Shown: positions 17,315 to 27,424, counted from the first letter of the stretch. The stretch is 64,000 nt of DNA from Neobacillus sp. OS1-2 (GCF_030915505.1 NZ_CP133265.1:4120001-4184000); one strand, 5' to 3'. Notes: a model not told the origin generated them from the sequence alone. Made by a program: numbers and translations.

Positions 17315-18100
17315 TTATCTAAAGGAACGATTCATGCTATTGGTAAAGTCGTCCCAAAGTCCGTCTCTGTTTCGCCCATTCGTAATATCGTTTGAGTAAT
17401 TTGTCATTTGTTTAAAGAAGGTTTGATCATATGATACATATACATGATCAATGTTATTAACTGCTGCGCGTACTTGTTTGGCTATTTTTTTGTCGAGACC
17501 AGAAGTAGCTTTCTTAAAGTTGGCATTATTCCCATTTAAAGTCCCATCGGATCCTGTAATATTATTGGTCCCATCGGAGCCTATGGTATCATTGGTACCG
17601 TTACCGTTACCTCTAGTTTCGGGAATGCCATTATTGACTATTCCCCTTACACCATCGTTCACGTTTTCTTCGATCGTTGCGCCACGTCCATTGGTATTAT
17701 TAGGATAAGCATCTTTGTTTGTCCTGTTAAGTCGGTTTGTACCTGTATTGTTTGTTGTCCGCGTTGCCCCATTATTATTTTTTAATTTAACAGCCACATA
17801 CGCATCATTATTTCGAATGATCACATGTGCTAAATCAACTTCTTGCAAATTCTCAACATTTCTTCCGGCTTTAGTGGAAACGTGTAATCTTTGATTTGAA
17901 CCATTCTGAAGCCCATTATTCAAATCGTTTCTTACATTTCGAACGCCCACTCCGTTATCGGCGTCGTTTCTTACATCTACACCCATATTGTCTCTATTGG
18001 TATCGACTGCATGATCATTACGATCGGCACAGCCAGTTAATCCGATTAATGCAGTGGCTAAAACGAAAGGAACCAAGCTTTTTTTCTTCAATTGTGTCAC
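17315..18100 (-). CDS. YhcN/YlaJ-family sporulation lipoprotein
   Basis: A 261-residue secreted lipoprotein with signal peptide and lipobox LTGC (lipidated Cys24). A low-complexity Asn/Asp/Gly-rich region precedes and interrupts a domain (VENLQEVDLAHVIIRNNDAYVAVKL) of the YhcN/YlaJ family, and the C-terminal part ends KQVRAAVNNIDHVYVSYDQTFFKQM. Members sit in the forespore or spore membrane and affect germination. The long Asn-rich linker (about residues 105-195) is expanded. Good evidence for a spore former. Confidence 0.87.
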   Translation of the reverse strand: MTQLKKKSLVPFVLATALIGLTGCADRNDHAVDTNRDNMGVDVRNDADNGVGVRNVRNDLNNGLQNGSNQRLHVSTKAGRNVENLQEVDLAHVIIRNNDAYVAVKLKNNNGATRTTNNTGTNRLNRTNKDAYPNNTNGRGATIEENVNDGVRGIVNNGIPETRGNGNGTNDTIGSDGTNNITGSDGTLNGNNANFKKATSGLDKKIAKQVRAAVNNIDHVYVSYDQTFFKQMTNYSNDITNGRNRDGLWDDFTNSMNRSFR

Positions 18101-18300
18101 TCCCCCTAAAATGTCTTACAATGATATGGTCACCTATCTAAGTTGAACTATTCGAATTCTGTAGCAGGTAATTTTTGAAATCGTTTATGGCGTGATTAGA
18201 GGAGTAAATAGTGAAATAATTGATAAAAATAAGGTTGACCAAAGGTAAAATTAGATACGGCAGAACCATAATTATTTTTAAAAAGAGGAGAGGAACATTC

Positions 18301-19060
18301 ATGAAACTTTCAGGTAATACCATCCTGATAACTGGCGGAGCATCCGGAATTGGGTTCGCTTTTGCACAACGTTTTATCAAGGCAGGAAGTAAGGTGATTG
18401 TTTGCGGAAGACGGGAAGAAAGCTGAAAGAAGCCAAGGAGAAATTTCCTGAAATTATTACGCGTAAATGTGATGTAACAATTGAATCTGATCGATTGGCT
18501 CTTTTTGATTGGGTCACGAGTCAGTATCCTAATTGAACATACTTGTTAATAACGCCGGAATCCAACAACGTTATAATATACTAAAGGTACAAGCAAGAGA
18601 GGAATGGGGCTATTTCAATAAGGAAATCTCAGCAAATATGGAAGCACCGATTCATTTTGCGATGTTATTTACACCATTTTTCGCAAATAAAGAGAATGCA
18701 GCTATTTTAAATGTTACCTCCGGCTTAGCCTTTACTCCGATGGCCATTGCCCCGATTTATTCCGCGACAAAGGCCGCACTTCATGCCTTTACGGTAAGTT
18801 TACGTTTACAGCTTTCGGAAACGGCCATTAAAGTAATTGAAATAGCACCACCAGCAGTCAATACGGATCTAGGCGGAGTAGGACTACATACGTTTGGTGC
18901 CCCATTGAATGAATTTGCAGACTACATTTTTAAAGGACTGGAAGAAGGTAAAACTGAAATTGGCTTTGGCCGGGCTGAACTGGCCATGCGAATGTCGAGA
19001 GATGAAATAGATGAATCAGTGGTAAGTATGTACAATAATATGAAGCATTCTATCAAATAG
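18301..19060 (+). pseudogene. SDR-family oxidoreductase broken by two frameshifts
   Basis: The reading frame begins [19 protein letters not shown] (NAD-binding glycine motif), loses frame after GRREE near 18420, continues in another frame ([18 protein letters not shown]...QYPN), shifts again near 18533-18537, and resumes LNILVNNAGIQQRYN with the catalytic YSATKAA. Restoring one A in GAAGAAAG and one T in AATTG rebuilds a full DltE-like SDR of about 253 residues. It is either a young pseudogene or carries two homopolymer sequencing errors. Confidence 0.85.
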
Positions 19061-19272
19061 TAAATCAACGTGGCTTACTCACATAATGAGAAGTCCTTTT
19101 TTAATGCCATCAGAACACCACAATGGTACCTGAATACGGATACCCAAAACCCGTTCTGTTCAAGAAAGTTTACAGAAAGGACATATACTTTTAAAATAAA
19201 AGTAAGAATATTCAAAAATGAAAAAATGTTTATGTCTTTCTTCGTTACAATTCTTTGTTCTGAGGTGATAGA

Positions 19273-21117
19273 TTGATAGCCCTTTATAAAATGAATGATT
19301 TATATGAAGACCAAATGATAAAGGTATTAAAGGATATGGGATACCCAACGGCTAGTTTTTATTCGATTAATTCAATATTAGATCAGATCATGAACCCAAT
19401 GGTTATTATTACACCTGCTATTTTTCAGAAAGAATTGGAGGGTCTTACCTTTCCTATTATCCCTATCCCCATCACCATAGAGGATATAAAAAAGAATATA
19501 AAGCGATTGTTTGATCATCCCGAGCAAAGCGAGTATTCGTTTCTCACAACAAGTGAAGAAATCGAGTGGTTAAGAAAAGAAAATGGAGAACAGGTGATGA
19601 AGGATGAAATTCAAATCACCATTGTAACAGAAAAACAATCTACTGGACCGAAGCCGAATCATGTATACCTGGCCCCAATATGGATGAAAGGCTTCATTAC
19701 TAACCCTAGGATTAAAAATGTACATTTTATTAAGCCTGCTTTCACTTCTGTGATTCCTTTTTTACAAATAGCAGGCTCATTAGTGAAGTTAAATGAGGAA
19801 ATTTTAAATGAACGGTATCAAGTAGATGCGATCGTCAATTCCACACATGATGGTGTTGTTGCGATTGACAGAACAGGGAATATTCGATTGGTGAATGAAC
19901 ATGCCAAAACAATCTTGGGTGTTGAAGAGGATATGAAGGGAAGAAACATTACGGATTTCATCCCACAATCGGATATGTTACGTGTATTAGAAGCCGGGAA
20001 GATTGAAAGGGGCGATATTGCTACAGTAGGAGGGCGTCAAATTGTTATCAATAGGTCTCCTGTCATCGTCAAAGGAAAAATTGTCGGGGCAGTATCAAAT
20101 TTTAAAGAAATTACAGATATTCAAAAAGTAGAATTACAACTTCGTAAAAAACTTCATCAAAATGGCTTGGAAGCAAAGTATCGATTAAGTGACATTATTG
20201 GGGAAACGCATGAAATAATGGAGGCAAAAGAACTTGCAAGGAAATTTGCTGAAACGGAATCAACTGTACTAATAACCGGTGAGTCTGGAACGGGTAAAGA
20301 ATTATTTGCTCAAGGGATTCATTCAGCAAGTCATCGATCACTTGGCCCCTTTGTAGCCGTAAACTGCGCGGTTTTACCAGAAAATCTTCTTGAAAGTGAA
20401 ATGTTTGGATATGAGAAAGGCACATTTACAGGTGCGCTAAAAGATGGCAAGCCCGGCTTATTTGAACTTGCACACGGAGGTACCCTATTTTTAGATGAGA
20501 TTGGTGAGATACCGTTAAGAATTCAGGCTCTCTTATTAAGGGTGCTTCAGGAAAGGACTATTCGACGTGTGGGTGGCGAGCGGATCATTCCAGTGGATGT
20601 TCGAATTATTACAGCAACAAATCGAAATTTAGAGGAGGAGGTTGAAGAGAAACAATTCCGTTCTGACCTATATTACCGGTTAAATGTGCTAGCTTTGGAA
20701 TTGCCGCCTCTACGTGGGCGTTTAGCCGATATTCCTAAACTGGTAGAATCTTTCCTAGATGAGTTTAATGACAAAAGAAAAAATAAAATTATAACCGTTG
20801 AAAACGAATTGATTTGTTTATTTCAGAAGTACGACTGGCCAGGGAATATTCGTGAATTAAGGAATACGATTGAACGGATGGTGGTTCTGGAAGAGAGTGA
20901 TAGTTTAAGACTTCAGGGGGCAAAATTTCTTTCTGAAAAAATAAGGAAACGGCAGTTTTCCGAAGAAACAACCAATAAACATAGTATAAAAAATAAGGAA
21001 AAAGAACTCATTCTCACAACGCTAGAAAAATTTGATCATAATAAAAAGTTAGCGGCCCAATCACTGGGAATAGACCAATCCACCCTTTGGAGAAAAATAA
21101 AGGAATATAATTTATGA
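19273..21117 (+). CDS. sigma-54-dependent enhancer-binding activator (PAS-AAA+-Fis)
   Basis: A 614-residue activator starting at TTG after GAGGTGAT. Residues 1-175 form an unrecognised sensory region. A PAS-like domain ([18 protein letters not shown]) spans about 183-285. The AAA+ domain has Walker A GESGTGKE (336-343), the sigma-54 contact loop GTFTGA (383-388, with Thr for the usual Ala) and Walker [10 protein letters not shown]. The C-terminus is a Fis-type helix-turn-helix ([19 protein letters not shown]). It lies directly upstream of, and should activate, the -24/-12 promoter at 21227. The first helix-rich sensory part probably binds the pathway inducer. Confidence 0.93.
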   Translation: MIALYKMNDLYEDQMIKVLKDMGYPTASFYSINSILDQIMNPMVIITPAIFQKELEGLTFPIIPIPITIEDIKKNIKRLFDHPEQSEYSFLTTSEEIEWLRKENGEQVMKDEIQITIVTEKQSTGPKPNHVYLAPIWMKGFITNPRIKNVHFIKPAFTSVIPFLQIAGSLVKLNEEILNERYQVDAIVNSTHDGVVAIDRTGNIRLVNEHAKTILGVEEDMKGRNITDFIPQSDMLRVLEAGKIERGDIATVGGRQIVINRSPVIVKGKIVGAVSNFKEITDIQKVELQLRKKLHQNGLEAKYRLSDIIGETHEIMEAKELARKFAETESTVLITGESGTGKELFAQGIHSASHRSLGPFVAVNCAVLPENLLESEMFGYEKGTFTGALKDGKPGLFELAHGGTLFLDEIGEIPLRIQALLLRVLQERTIRRVGGERIIPVDVRIITATNRNLEEEVEEKQFRSDLYYRLNVLALELPPLRGRLADIPKLVESFLDEFNDKRKNKIITVENELICLFQKYDWPGNIRELRNTIERMVVLEESDSLRLQGAKFLSEKIRKRQFSEETTNKHSIKNKEKELILTTLEKFDHNKKLAAQSLGIDQSTLWRKIKEYNL

Positions 21118-21156
21118 TGTTTTAAATTGCAATCTAATGATGCAAATCAAAACATC
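21116..21156. promoter_or_regulatory. 16-bp-arm dyad, candidate enhancer site for the activator
   Basis: GATGTTTTAAATTGCA and TGCAAATCAAAACATC match at 14 of 16 positions around a 9-base spacer. The centre is about 90 bp upstream of the -24 element, a typical distance for an upstream activating sequence. It begins at the activator stop codon and is followed by GTTTTT, so it could also act as a terminator. Confidence 0.5.
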
Positions 21157-21167
21157 GTTTTTACTAG

Positions 21168-21191
21168 CAGGGTTTTGTATCCCTGTTTTTT
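21168..21191 (+). terminator. terminator of the activator gene
   Basis: CAGGG and CCCTG flank an 8-base loop and are followed by six T residues. Confidence 0.65.
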
Positions 21192-21226
21192 CTTTATATT
21201 TCAGACTTTTCCGAATTTACTACTCC

Positions 21227-21241
21227 TGGCACAAGAATTGC
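21227..21241 (+). promoter_or_regulatory. sigma-54 (-24/-12) promoter
   Basis: TGGCACAAGAATTGC matches the consensus TGGCAC-N5-TTGC exactly, with the invariant GG and GC 10 bases apart. It precedes the aldehyde dehydrogenase gene by about 100 bases and follows a sigma-54 activator gene. Confidence 0.88.
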
Positions 21242-21337
21242 AAATATAGAGGGAGATAGATTTTAAATTGGAGATAGAAGGGGTAAGACCGCTTCGTAAC
21301 GTAAAAGATTCATAGCACGGCAAAATGGAGGTTAACA

Positions 21338-22789
21338 ATGGAGCAAAAAATGTATATCAATAGTGAATGGGTAAAGTCCGTTTCTGGAGAGTTTTTTCCA
21401 ACATACAATCCTGCCAATCATGAGGTAATTGCCAGAGTTCCCAGGGGAAATAAGGAAGATGTACATCAAGCAGTAACAGCGGCGAAAAATGCCTTTGAAT
21501 CCAATGAATGGCAATCAGTAAAACCTGGTATAAGAGGAAATGCACTTTCTGAGGTTGCCCGAAAAGTACGTGAAAGATCTGAGGAGCTTGCCTTAATTGA
21601 GACCTTGGACACCGGCAAGCCGCTATCACAGGCTAGAAGCGATGTTGAAAGTAGTGCGCGCTATTTTGAGTACTATGCAGGTGTTGCCGATAAGATGTTT
21701 GGAGAAACAATCCCGGTAGCGCCAAATGTGATTGACTACACGGTTCGTGAACCAATGGGTGTTTGTGCGCAAGTGATTCCTTGGAATTATCCACTTCAGA
21801 TCACTTCAAGGGGAGTGGCAGCCGCCATAGCGGTTGGAAATACAGTGGTGGTGAAACCGGCTGAAGATACTCCTCTATCGGCCTTAAAGTTAGCAGAAAT
21901 ATTTTCCGAGATTGAAGTCCTGAAAGGTGCTCTACACGTTGTAACAGGCTATGGTACAGAAGCAGGAGCAGCATTGGTCAATCACCCTGATGTCAATCAC
22001 ATCACATTTACTGGTTCAGTTAATACCGGCACAAGTGTAATGATCTCTGCGGCGAAAAATATTGTTCCTGTCACACTCGAACTGGGAGGGAAATCACCTC
22101 ATATTGTTTTTCCAGATTGTGATATGGAAGAAGCGGTTACATGGGTTACACGATCAATTATTCAGAATGCGGGTCAAACATGTTCTGCCGGTTCAAGGTT
22201 GCTCATTCATTCTAAAATTAAAGATGAATGGATGGAGAAATTAATCGAGAGAATGAAAAGAATTAAACTAGGCCCTGGGGTTAATGACAGCGAGCTAGGC
22301 CCCATTATTTCAAAAAGGCAGTTTGATCGAATACTAGCCATGGTTGAAAGAGCAAAAGAGCAAGGTGCACGTGTCATCATGGGTGGAAGGCGGGCAAAGC
22401 TGGAAGGGTTGGAAGATGGATATTATTTTGAACCGACCATAATTGAAAACGCTTCCCCAATGAGTGAAATAGCTCAGGAGGAAGTCTTTGGCCCCGTTTT
22501 GACTGTATTTGAATTTGAAACAGAAATGGAAGCTATTACATTAGCAAATGGAACTTCATATGGTCTCGTAACAGGGATTTGGACAAATGATCTATCACGG
22601 GCACACAGAATTGCAAGTAAAGTGAAAAGCGGGCAGGTCTTTATCAATGACTTTGGTGCAGCCGGTGGGGTCGAACTTCCATTTGGCGGTTATAAAAAAA
22701 GTGGAATTGGCCGTGAAAAAGGTGTGGAAGCACTAAGGAATTATACGCAATTAAAAAACATCGCGATAAAAATAAAAAGCGCAGAATAA
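21338..22789 (+). CDS. NAD(P)-dependent aldehyde dehydrogenase
   Basis: A 483-residue ALDH-superfamily enzyme that oxidises an aldehyde to its acid. Asn150 (PWNYP), the general base Glu248 (LELGGKSP) and the catalytic Cys282 (GQTCSAGSR) are all present. It is the first gene after the sigma-54 promoter, with GGAGG upstream of the ATG. In the proposed pathway it would convert 4-dehydropantoate to 3,3-dimethylmalate (the EC 1.2.1.33 step). This assignment is by context, and betaine-aldehyde-type substrates remain possible. Confidence 0.93.
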   Translation: MEQKMYINSEWVKSVSGEFFPTYNPANHEVIARVPRGNKEDVHQAVTAAKNAFESNEWQSVKPGIRGNALSEVARKVRERSEELALIETLDTGKPLSQARSDVESSARYFEYYAGVADKMFGETIPVAPNVIDYTVREPMGVCAQVIPWNYPLQITSRGVAAAIAVGNTVVVKPAEDTPLSALKLAEIFSEIEVLKGALHVVTGYGTEAGAALVNHPDVNHITFTGSVNTGTSVMISAAKNIVPVTLELGGKSPHIVFPDCDMEEAVTWVTRSIIQNAGQTCSAGSRLLIHSKIKDEWMEKLIERMKRIKLGPGVNDSELGPIISKRQFDRILAMVERAKEQGARVIMGGRRAKLEGLEDGYYFEPTIIENASPMSEIAQEEVFGPVLTVFEFETEMEAITLANGTSYGLVTGIWTNDLSRAHRIASKVKSGQVFINDFGAAGGVELPFGGYKKSGIGREKGVEALRNYTQLKNIAIKIKSAE

Positions 22790-22855
22790 ACGTGTGCCAA
22801 CGGTAAGGAAATCTTATGCAGGGAATAGAAATGATTGATGAAAGGAGTGATAGAG

Positions 22856-23944
22856 TTGCAACACTTTTCAATTGCGTTAATTCCGGGAGATGGAATTGGC
22901 CCGGAAGTGATGAATGAGGCTATAAAGGTAGTAAAAAAAGTAGAAGAGATACACGGCGGTTTGACTTTTTCTTTTGAATCTTTTGATTGGGGCTGTGATT
23001 ATTATCTTCAAAATGGAAGAATGATGCCTGAAAATGGATTAGATCTATTAAAAGATTTCGACGTTATTCTATTTGGAGCTGTTGGTGCCAAATCTGTACC
23101 AGATCACATTTCAGTGTGGGAGCTCATTTTGCCTATTCGCCGGAAATTTCAACAGTATGTGAATTTGCGGCCCATTAAACTGCTTCAAGGTATTGAAAGC
23201 CCATTAAGGTATAAAGACCATAAAGACCTTGATTTTGTTGTCATTAGGGAGAATACCGAAGGGGAGTATACCAATATGGGCGGACGGGTTCATGAAGGAA
23301 CGCCCTATGAATTAGCTGTGCAAAATAACATTTTTACTAGGTTCGGTTCTGAAAGAATATTAAACTATGCTTTTTCCATGGCTGAAAAAAGGGCAAAGAA
23401 AAATCTTACAGTGGCAACAAAATCGAATGCAATTAACTTTACCATGCCTTTTTGGGATGAAATGGTGAATGAAATAGGGAATAGTTATCCAGATGTAAAA
23501 ACACAGCTCTACCATATTGATGCCCTTGCTACCTATTTTATTTCTAAACCGGAGACACTCGATGTCATTGTGGGCAGTAATTTATTTGGTGATATTCTAA
23601 CAGATTTAGGGGCAGCGATAGTAGGGGGATTAGGGTTGGCTCCATCTGGGAACATCAATCCCGAGCGGATCTATCCCTCCATGTTTGAACCGATCCATGG
23701 TTCTGCTCCCGACATAGCGGGAAAAGGAATCGCCAATCCCATCGCTTCAATTTGGAGCCTTAGTCTCATGATGGACCATCTTAAACTCCCTGATGTTGCG
23801 AAATTAATCCTAGATGCCATTGAAGGGGTATTAGTAGAAGGGAAGATAAGAACACCTGACCTAAGGGGGACGGCGACAACCACTGAAATGGGGGACGCCA
23901 TTATCGCGAAAATGGTTCAAGTAAGCCTTAGACCTAAAATCTAA
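22856..23944 (+). CDS. tartrate / D-malate-type beta-decarboxylating dehydrogenase
   Basis: A 362-residue member of the isocitrate/isopropylmalate dehydrogenase family, closest in pattern to YcsA/DmlA (IALIPGDGIGPEV, FDWGCDYYLQNGRMMP, VIRENTEGEY, GSNLFGDILTDLGAA). It oxidatively decarboxylates a 2-hydroxy acid with a beta-carboxylate. The TTG at 22856 follows AAAGGAGTG. In this operon the likely substrate is (R)-3,3-dimethylmalate, giving 2-oxoisovalerate (the EC 1.1.1.84 reaction), an inference from its neighbours. Confidence 0.9.
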   Translation: MQHFSIALIPGDGIGPEVMNEAIKVVKKVEEIHGGLTFSFESFDWGCDYYLQNGRMMPENGLDLLKDFDVILFGAVGAKSVPDHISVWELILPIRRKFQQYVNLRPIKLLQGIESPLRYKDHKDLDFVVIRENTEGEYTNMGGRVHEGTPYELAVQNNIFTRFGSERILNYAFSMAEKRAKKNLTVATKSNAINFTMPFWDEMVNEIGNSYPDVKTQLYHIDALATYFISKPETLDVIVGSNLFGDILTDLGAAIVGGLGLAPSGNINPERIYPSMFEPIHGSAPDIAGKGIANPIASIWSLSLMMDHLKLPDVAKLILDAIEGVLVEGKIRTPDLRGTATTTEMGDAIIAKMVQVSLRPKI

Positions 23945-24006
23945 ATGCTACTTCTTTTTGAGAAAAAAATGGATTTCAAGTATAAATTACCGGAGGTGTC
24001 TATCCT

Positions 24007-24771
24007 ATGACTATATTAAATGGAAAAACGGCAATTGTAACTGGAGCAGGATCGGGAATGGGGAAAGCGATTGCGCAGACTTTCGCTCATGAAGGGGCTA
24101 ATGTAACGTTTGCTGATTTACATGTTCAGTCAGCCATAACAGCGGCAAGTGCCACCGGTGTAAACCATGTGCAGGCCATTCAAGCCGATGTAACGAATGA
24201 TTCGGATGTGGCAAACCTTGTGAATCAAACAGTGGAAGTATATCACGGATTGGATATTGTCATTAATTGTGCCGGTGTTCCACAATCCTTCACATCGATA
24301 GAGGAATTAACCGTCGAACAATGGGATGTAATCATGAATGTGAATACCAAATCCATCTTTTTAACCTCTAAGTATGCGGTTCCGATCATGAAACAACAAA
24401 AGAGTGGAAGTATTGTTACTATTGCTTCCATTGCTGGTATCAGAGCGAGACCCGGGTTAAATGCGTATTGTGCATCAAAAGGGGCAGCGATTATGCTGAC
24501 CAAAGCATTAGCCCTCGAGTTAGCACCCTATCAAATTAGAGTAAATGCCATCAATCCCGGCCCAGCCGATACACCTATGATTGGGAAGTTCCTTGTTGGA
24601 AATGAAGATCAAAAGGAAGAGGGAATGAAAAAGATCTTTCAAGATAGTGTCCCACTGGGAAAATTAATTCAACCAGAGGATATTGCCCAAGGGGCACTTT
24701 ATTTAGCCTCTGATCTGGCTAAGATGGTGACCGGTGAGGTCCTAAATATTGATGGAGGACGTGGGATCTAA
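24007..24771 (+). CDS. short-chain dehydrogenase/reductase
   Basis: A 254-residue classical SDR with the nucleotide motif TGAGSGMG (residues 12-19), NCAG (87-90), catalytic Ser141 and the Tyr154-x3-Lys158 pair (YCASK). It oxidises an alcohol or reduces a carbonyl with NAD(P). Placed between two dehydrogenases of the operon, it is the natural candidate for pantoate 4-dehydrogenase (the EC 1.1.1.106 step). GGAGGTG precedes the ATG. Confidence 0.9.
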   Translation: MTILNGKTAIVTGAGSGMGKAIAQTFAHEGANVTFADLHVQSAITAASATGVNHVQAIQADVTNDSDVANLVNQTVEVYHGLDIVINCAGVPQSFTSIEELTVEQWDVIMNVNTKSIFLTSKYAVPIMKQQKSGSIVTIASIAGIRARPGLNAYCASKGAAIMLTKALALELAPYQIRVNAINPGPADTPMIGKFLVGNEDQKEEGMKKIFQDSVPLGKLIQPEDIAQGALYLASDLAKMVTGEVLNIDGGRGI

Positions 24772-24797
24772 ATTAAAACGATAGAGAGGAGTTTAAA

Positions 24798-25666
24798 ATG
24801 GAACCCATTATTCGCTTAGAAAATATATCGTTTTCCTACAAAATTAACGAAAAAACGAAAGTATCCGTGCTGAAGAATATCTCTTTATCCATCTTTCCCG
24901 GAGAATATGTGGCCATCATTGGTCACAATGGCTCAGGTAAATCTACTTTATCTAAACACCTTAACGGGATTTTAACCCCTGACGACGGAGACGTCTGGGT
25001 TCATGGCCACAACACGAAGGATATAAAAAAGAAACGGGATATTCGTCGCTCTGTTGGCACCGTCTTTCAACATCCTGATAACCAAATTGTTGCGACGATC
25101 GTAGAGGAAGATGTTGCATTTGGACTGGAGAATATTGGCGTCCCAAGAGAAGAAATGAAAAAAGAGTCGATGACGCGCTAAACGTTGTCAAAATGTCTCC
25201 GTTTCGTCATCGACCACCCCATCATTTATCTGGGGGGCAAAAGCAGAGAGTTGCGATTGCTGGAGTATTAGCCATGCAGCCGGATTGCATTGTTTTTGAT
25301 GAGGCAACAAGTATGTTAGACAGTTTTGGTCGAAAAGAAGTTCTTCAGGTGATGAGAAAAATGAACAATAGTGGAATGACGATTATTACCGTTACCCACC
25401 ATATGTCAGAAGCAGCGGAAGCTGACCGGATTATCGTCATTGAGGGCGGACAAATGGTGATGGACGACACGCCACGTGAAATTTTTAAACATAAGGAGGA
25501 ATTAGAAAAACTTCAATTAGAAGTTCCCTCTGTGAGCCAAATGGCCGAAGTGATTCATGGCCAATTATCTGATTTTTCAAAAGACTTAATTCAAGAACAG
25601 GAGTTTATAGAAGAAGTGGAGAAATTCTCCAAGGAGGATAACCTCTCCAAAGAGGAGGTGGGATAA
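24798..25666 (+). pseudogene. ecfA1: EcfA1 ATPase of an ECF transporter, split by a -1 frameshift
   Basis: The first 127 codons carry Walker A (GHNGSGKST) and Q-loop (VFQHPDNQ). After a run of six A residues near 25159-25164 the frame ends at 25181. The other frame continues without loss (VDDALNVVKMSPFRHRPPHHLSGGQKQR, Walker B CIVFDEATSMLD, H-loop VTHH). One extra A, or a -1 slip on AAA-AAA, restores a normal ATPase of about 289 residues. Everything else looks conserved, so this may be a sequencing error or slippage-dependent expression rather than a dead gene. Confidence 0.88.
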
Positions 25667-26562
25667 TGTCGAAGCGATCCATTATCGAAATAGAAAACCT
25701 ATCACATACGTATATGAAAGGAACCCCGATGGAGCATGTCGCCTTACACGGAACCAATCTGTATGTAGAAGAAGGGGAATGCATTGCCATTATTGGCCAT
25801 ACGGGGTCAGGAAAGTCTACCTTAATCCAGCACTTCAATGGGCTAATGCGTCCGGAATCCGGAAAGGTAGTCATTGATGGGGAAGACCTATCAAAGAAAA
25901 AGGTAGATTTAAAGACGCTGAGGCAGAAGGTGGGCCTTGTCTTTCAAAACCCGGAGGATCAAATTTTCGAAAAAATTATTGGTGATGATATTGCCTACGG
26001 GCCTTTCAAATTAGGCCTTCCACTAAAGGAGGTGAGGGAGCGCGTTAAATGGGCGATGTCGGTTGTGGGTTTGGATTTTGAGGAAATGAAGGACAGACAG
26101 ACTTTTGCCTTAAGCGGCGGCCAGAAACGAAAAGTAGCTTTAGCGGGGATCCTTGCATTAAAACCCAAGATTTTAGTACTTGATGAACCGACAGCGGGTT
26201 TGGATCCAAGGTCAAGGAAGGAATTACTTGATAAAATCAAACGGTTAAACAAGGAAGAAAAGTTAACGGTCGTTTTTGTGTCGCACAATATGGAGGAGGT
26301 GGCCATGCTAGCTGATCGTGTATATGTAATGGCAGATGGGACTGACGTATTAACAGGAACCCCGAAAGAAATTTTTACGGATAAAGAAAAACTGCAGCGT
26401 TATCAAATTGGCACCCCTGAAACGGTGAAAGTTCTGTACCGATTAAGCGACCTTGGATACAAAGTAAAAACGGACGCCTTTTCCATCTCTGAAGCAGCTG
26501 ATGAAGTGTTGAATGTTCTTACAGGCAGGAAGGGAGGGGCGAAATATGTCAAGCGAATTTGA
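25666..26562 (+). CDS. ecfA2: EcfA2 ATPase of an ECF transporter
   Basis: This 298-residue ATPase energises vitamin or small-solute uptake together with EcfA1. Walker A GHTGSGKST, Q-loop VFQNPEDQ, signature LSGGQKRK, Walker B ILVLDEPTAGLDP and H-loop VSHNMEEV are complete. The ATG overlaps the EcfA1 stop (TAATG) and follows GAGGAGGTG, while EcfT begins inside its last codons. This indicates tight translational coupling. Confidence 0.93.
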   Translation: MSKRSIIEIENLSHTYMKGTPMEHVALHGTNLYVEEGECIAIIGHTGSGKSTLIQHFNGLMRPESGKVVIDGEDLSKKKVDLKTLRQKVGLVFQNPEDQIFEKIIGDDIAYGPFKLGLPLKEVRERVKWAMSVVGLDFEEMKDRQTFALSGGQKRKVALAGILALKPKILVLDEPTAGLDPRSRKELLDKIKRLNKEEKLTVVFVSHNMEEVAMLADRVYVMADGTDVLTGTPKEIFTDKEKLQRYQIGTPETVKVLYRLSDLGYKVKTDAFSISEAADEVLNVLTGRKGGAKYVKRI

Positions 26563-27388
26563 TATATCCCGTAATATTACCATTGGGCAGTACGTACCAA
26601 CCGGCTCCTTTATTCATCGGTTAGACCCGAGAATAAAGCTGCTTGCTTTTGTCATACTCGTGATGGCGATTGCGCTGAATACGAGTTATATCGGGAATGC
26701 CATCGGTTTAGTCTTATCTCTCTATTTATTCTGGGGATCCAAAATTCCCATTAGCTATGGGTTATCAGGTGTGAAACCGGCCATCCCGTTTATTGTTATC
26801 TTAGCCATTTTACAGCTGCTTTTTCAAGGACAGCTCTTTTCCGATGGCAAAGTATTTGTTGATTATGGGTTTATCCTCATCACGAGTGAAAGTATTCGAT
26901 TGGTGATTGTTTCAGCCGTTCGGTTTATTGAAATTATCTTCTTAAGCAGTGTTCTCACCTTATCGACTTCCACCACAGAATTAACACATTCCATTCAAAG
27001 CTTACTCAGTCCGTTAAAGAAGATTCATTTTCCAGTCCACGAAATCTCGCTGATTACAACAATTGCCATTCGATTCGTTCCAACCTTTGCCATTGAGATG
27101 GAAAAAATGATGAAGGCACAAGCATCAAGGGGGGCCGACTTTGGTACCGGCGGCTGGTGGAGAATCATTCAAAGGACAAAAGAAATGTTTCCCATCATTA
27201 TTCCGTTATTTAATATCGCCTTGTCTAGGGCCGAGGATTTAATTCTCGCCATGGAGTCCCGCTGCTATACACCTGGCGGCGACAGGAGCTCCTATTCCGT
27301 GTATCAAGCGTTAGCAAAGGATTATCTTGTTTTATTGGTTGGACTTTTATTTGCTTTCCTACTGCTTTTTTATCCGTTTCCTTTTTAA
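26546..27388 (+). CDS. ecfT: EcfT transmembrane coupling protein
   Basis: A 280-residue membrane protein with about 5-6 helices that couples the two ATPases to the substrate-binding S component. The ATPase-contact motifs with conserved Arg are visible (QASRGADFG and MESRCYTPG). The ATG at 26546 follows GGGAGGGG and overlaps the EcfA2 end by 17 bases. The presence of its own EcfT and ATPases marks a dedicated (group I) importer rather than use of the shared cellular module. Confidence 0.92.
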   Translation: MSSEFDISRNITIGQYVPTGSFIHRLDPRIKLLAFVILVMAIALNTSYIGNAIGLVLSLYLFWGSKIPISYGLSGVKPAIPFIVILAILQLLFQGQLFSDGKVFVDYGFILITSESIRLVIVSAVRFIEIIFLSSVLTLSTSTTELTHSIQSLLSPLKKIHFPVHEISLITTIAIRFVPTFAIEMEKMMKAQASRGADFGTGGWWRIIQRTKEMFPIIIPLFNIALSRAEDLILAMESRCYTPGGDRSSYSVYQALAKDYLVLLVGLLFAFLLLFYPFPF

Positions 27389-27424
27389 TGTGAAAAATAC
27401 CAAAAACAAAAGGGGAGAAATACT

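Noticed and set aside
17451-17708. Plus-strand ORF antisense to the spore lipoprotein
   Set aside because: It mirrors the Asn/Gly-rich coding sequence of the lipoprotein gene and has no start signal of its own.
19070-19276. 68-codon ORF between the broken SDR and the sigma-54 activator
   Set aside because: It has no ribosome binding site and no recognisable sequence pattern, and it overlaps the activator leader.
21116-21156. Reading the dyad only as the activator terminator
   Set aside because: A separate, better terminator follows at 21168-21191, and the dyad position and symmetry fit an enhancer. The terminator role is not excluded.
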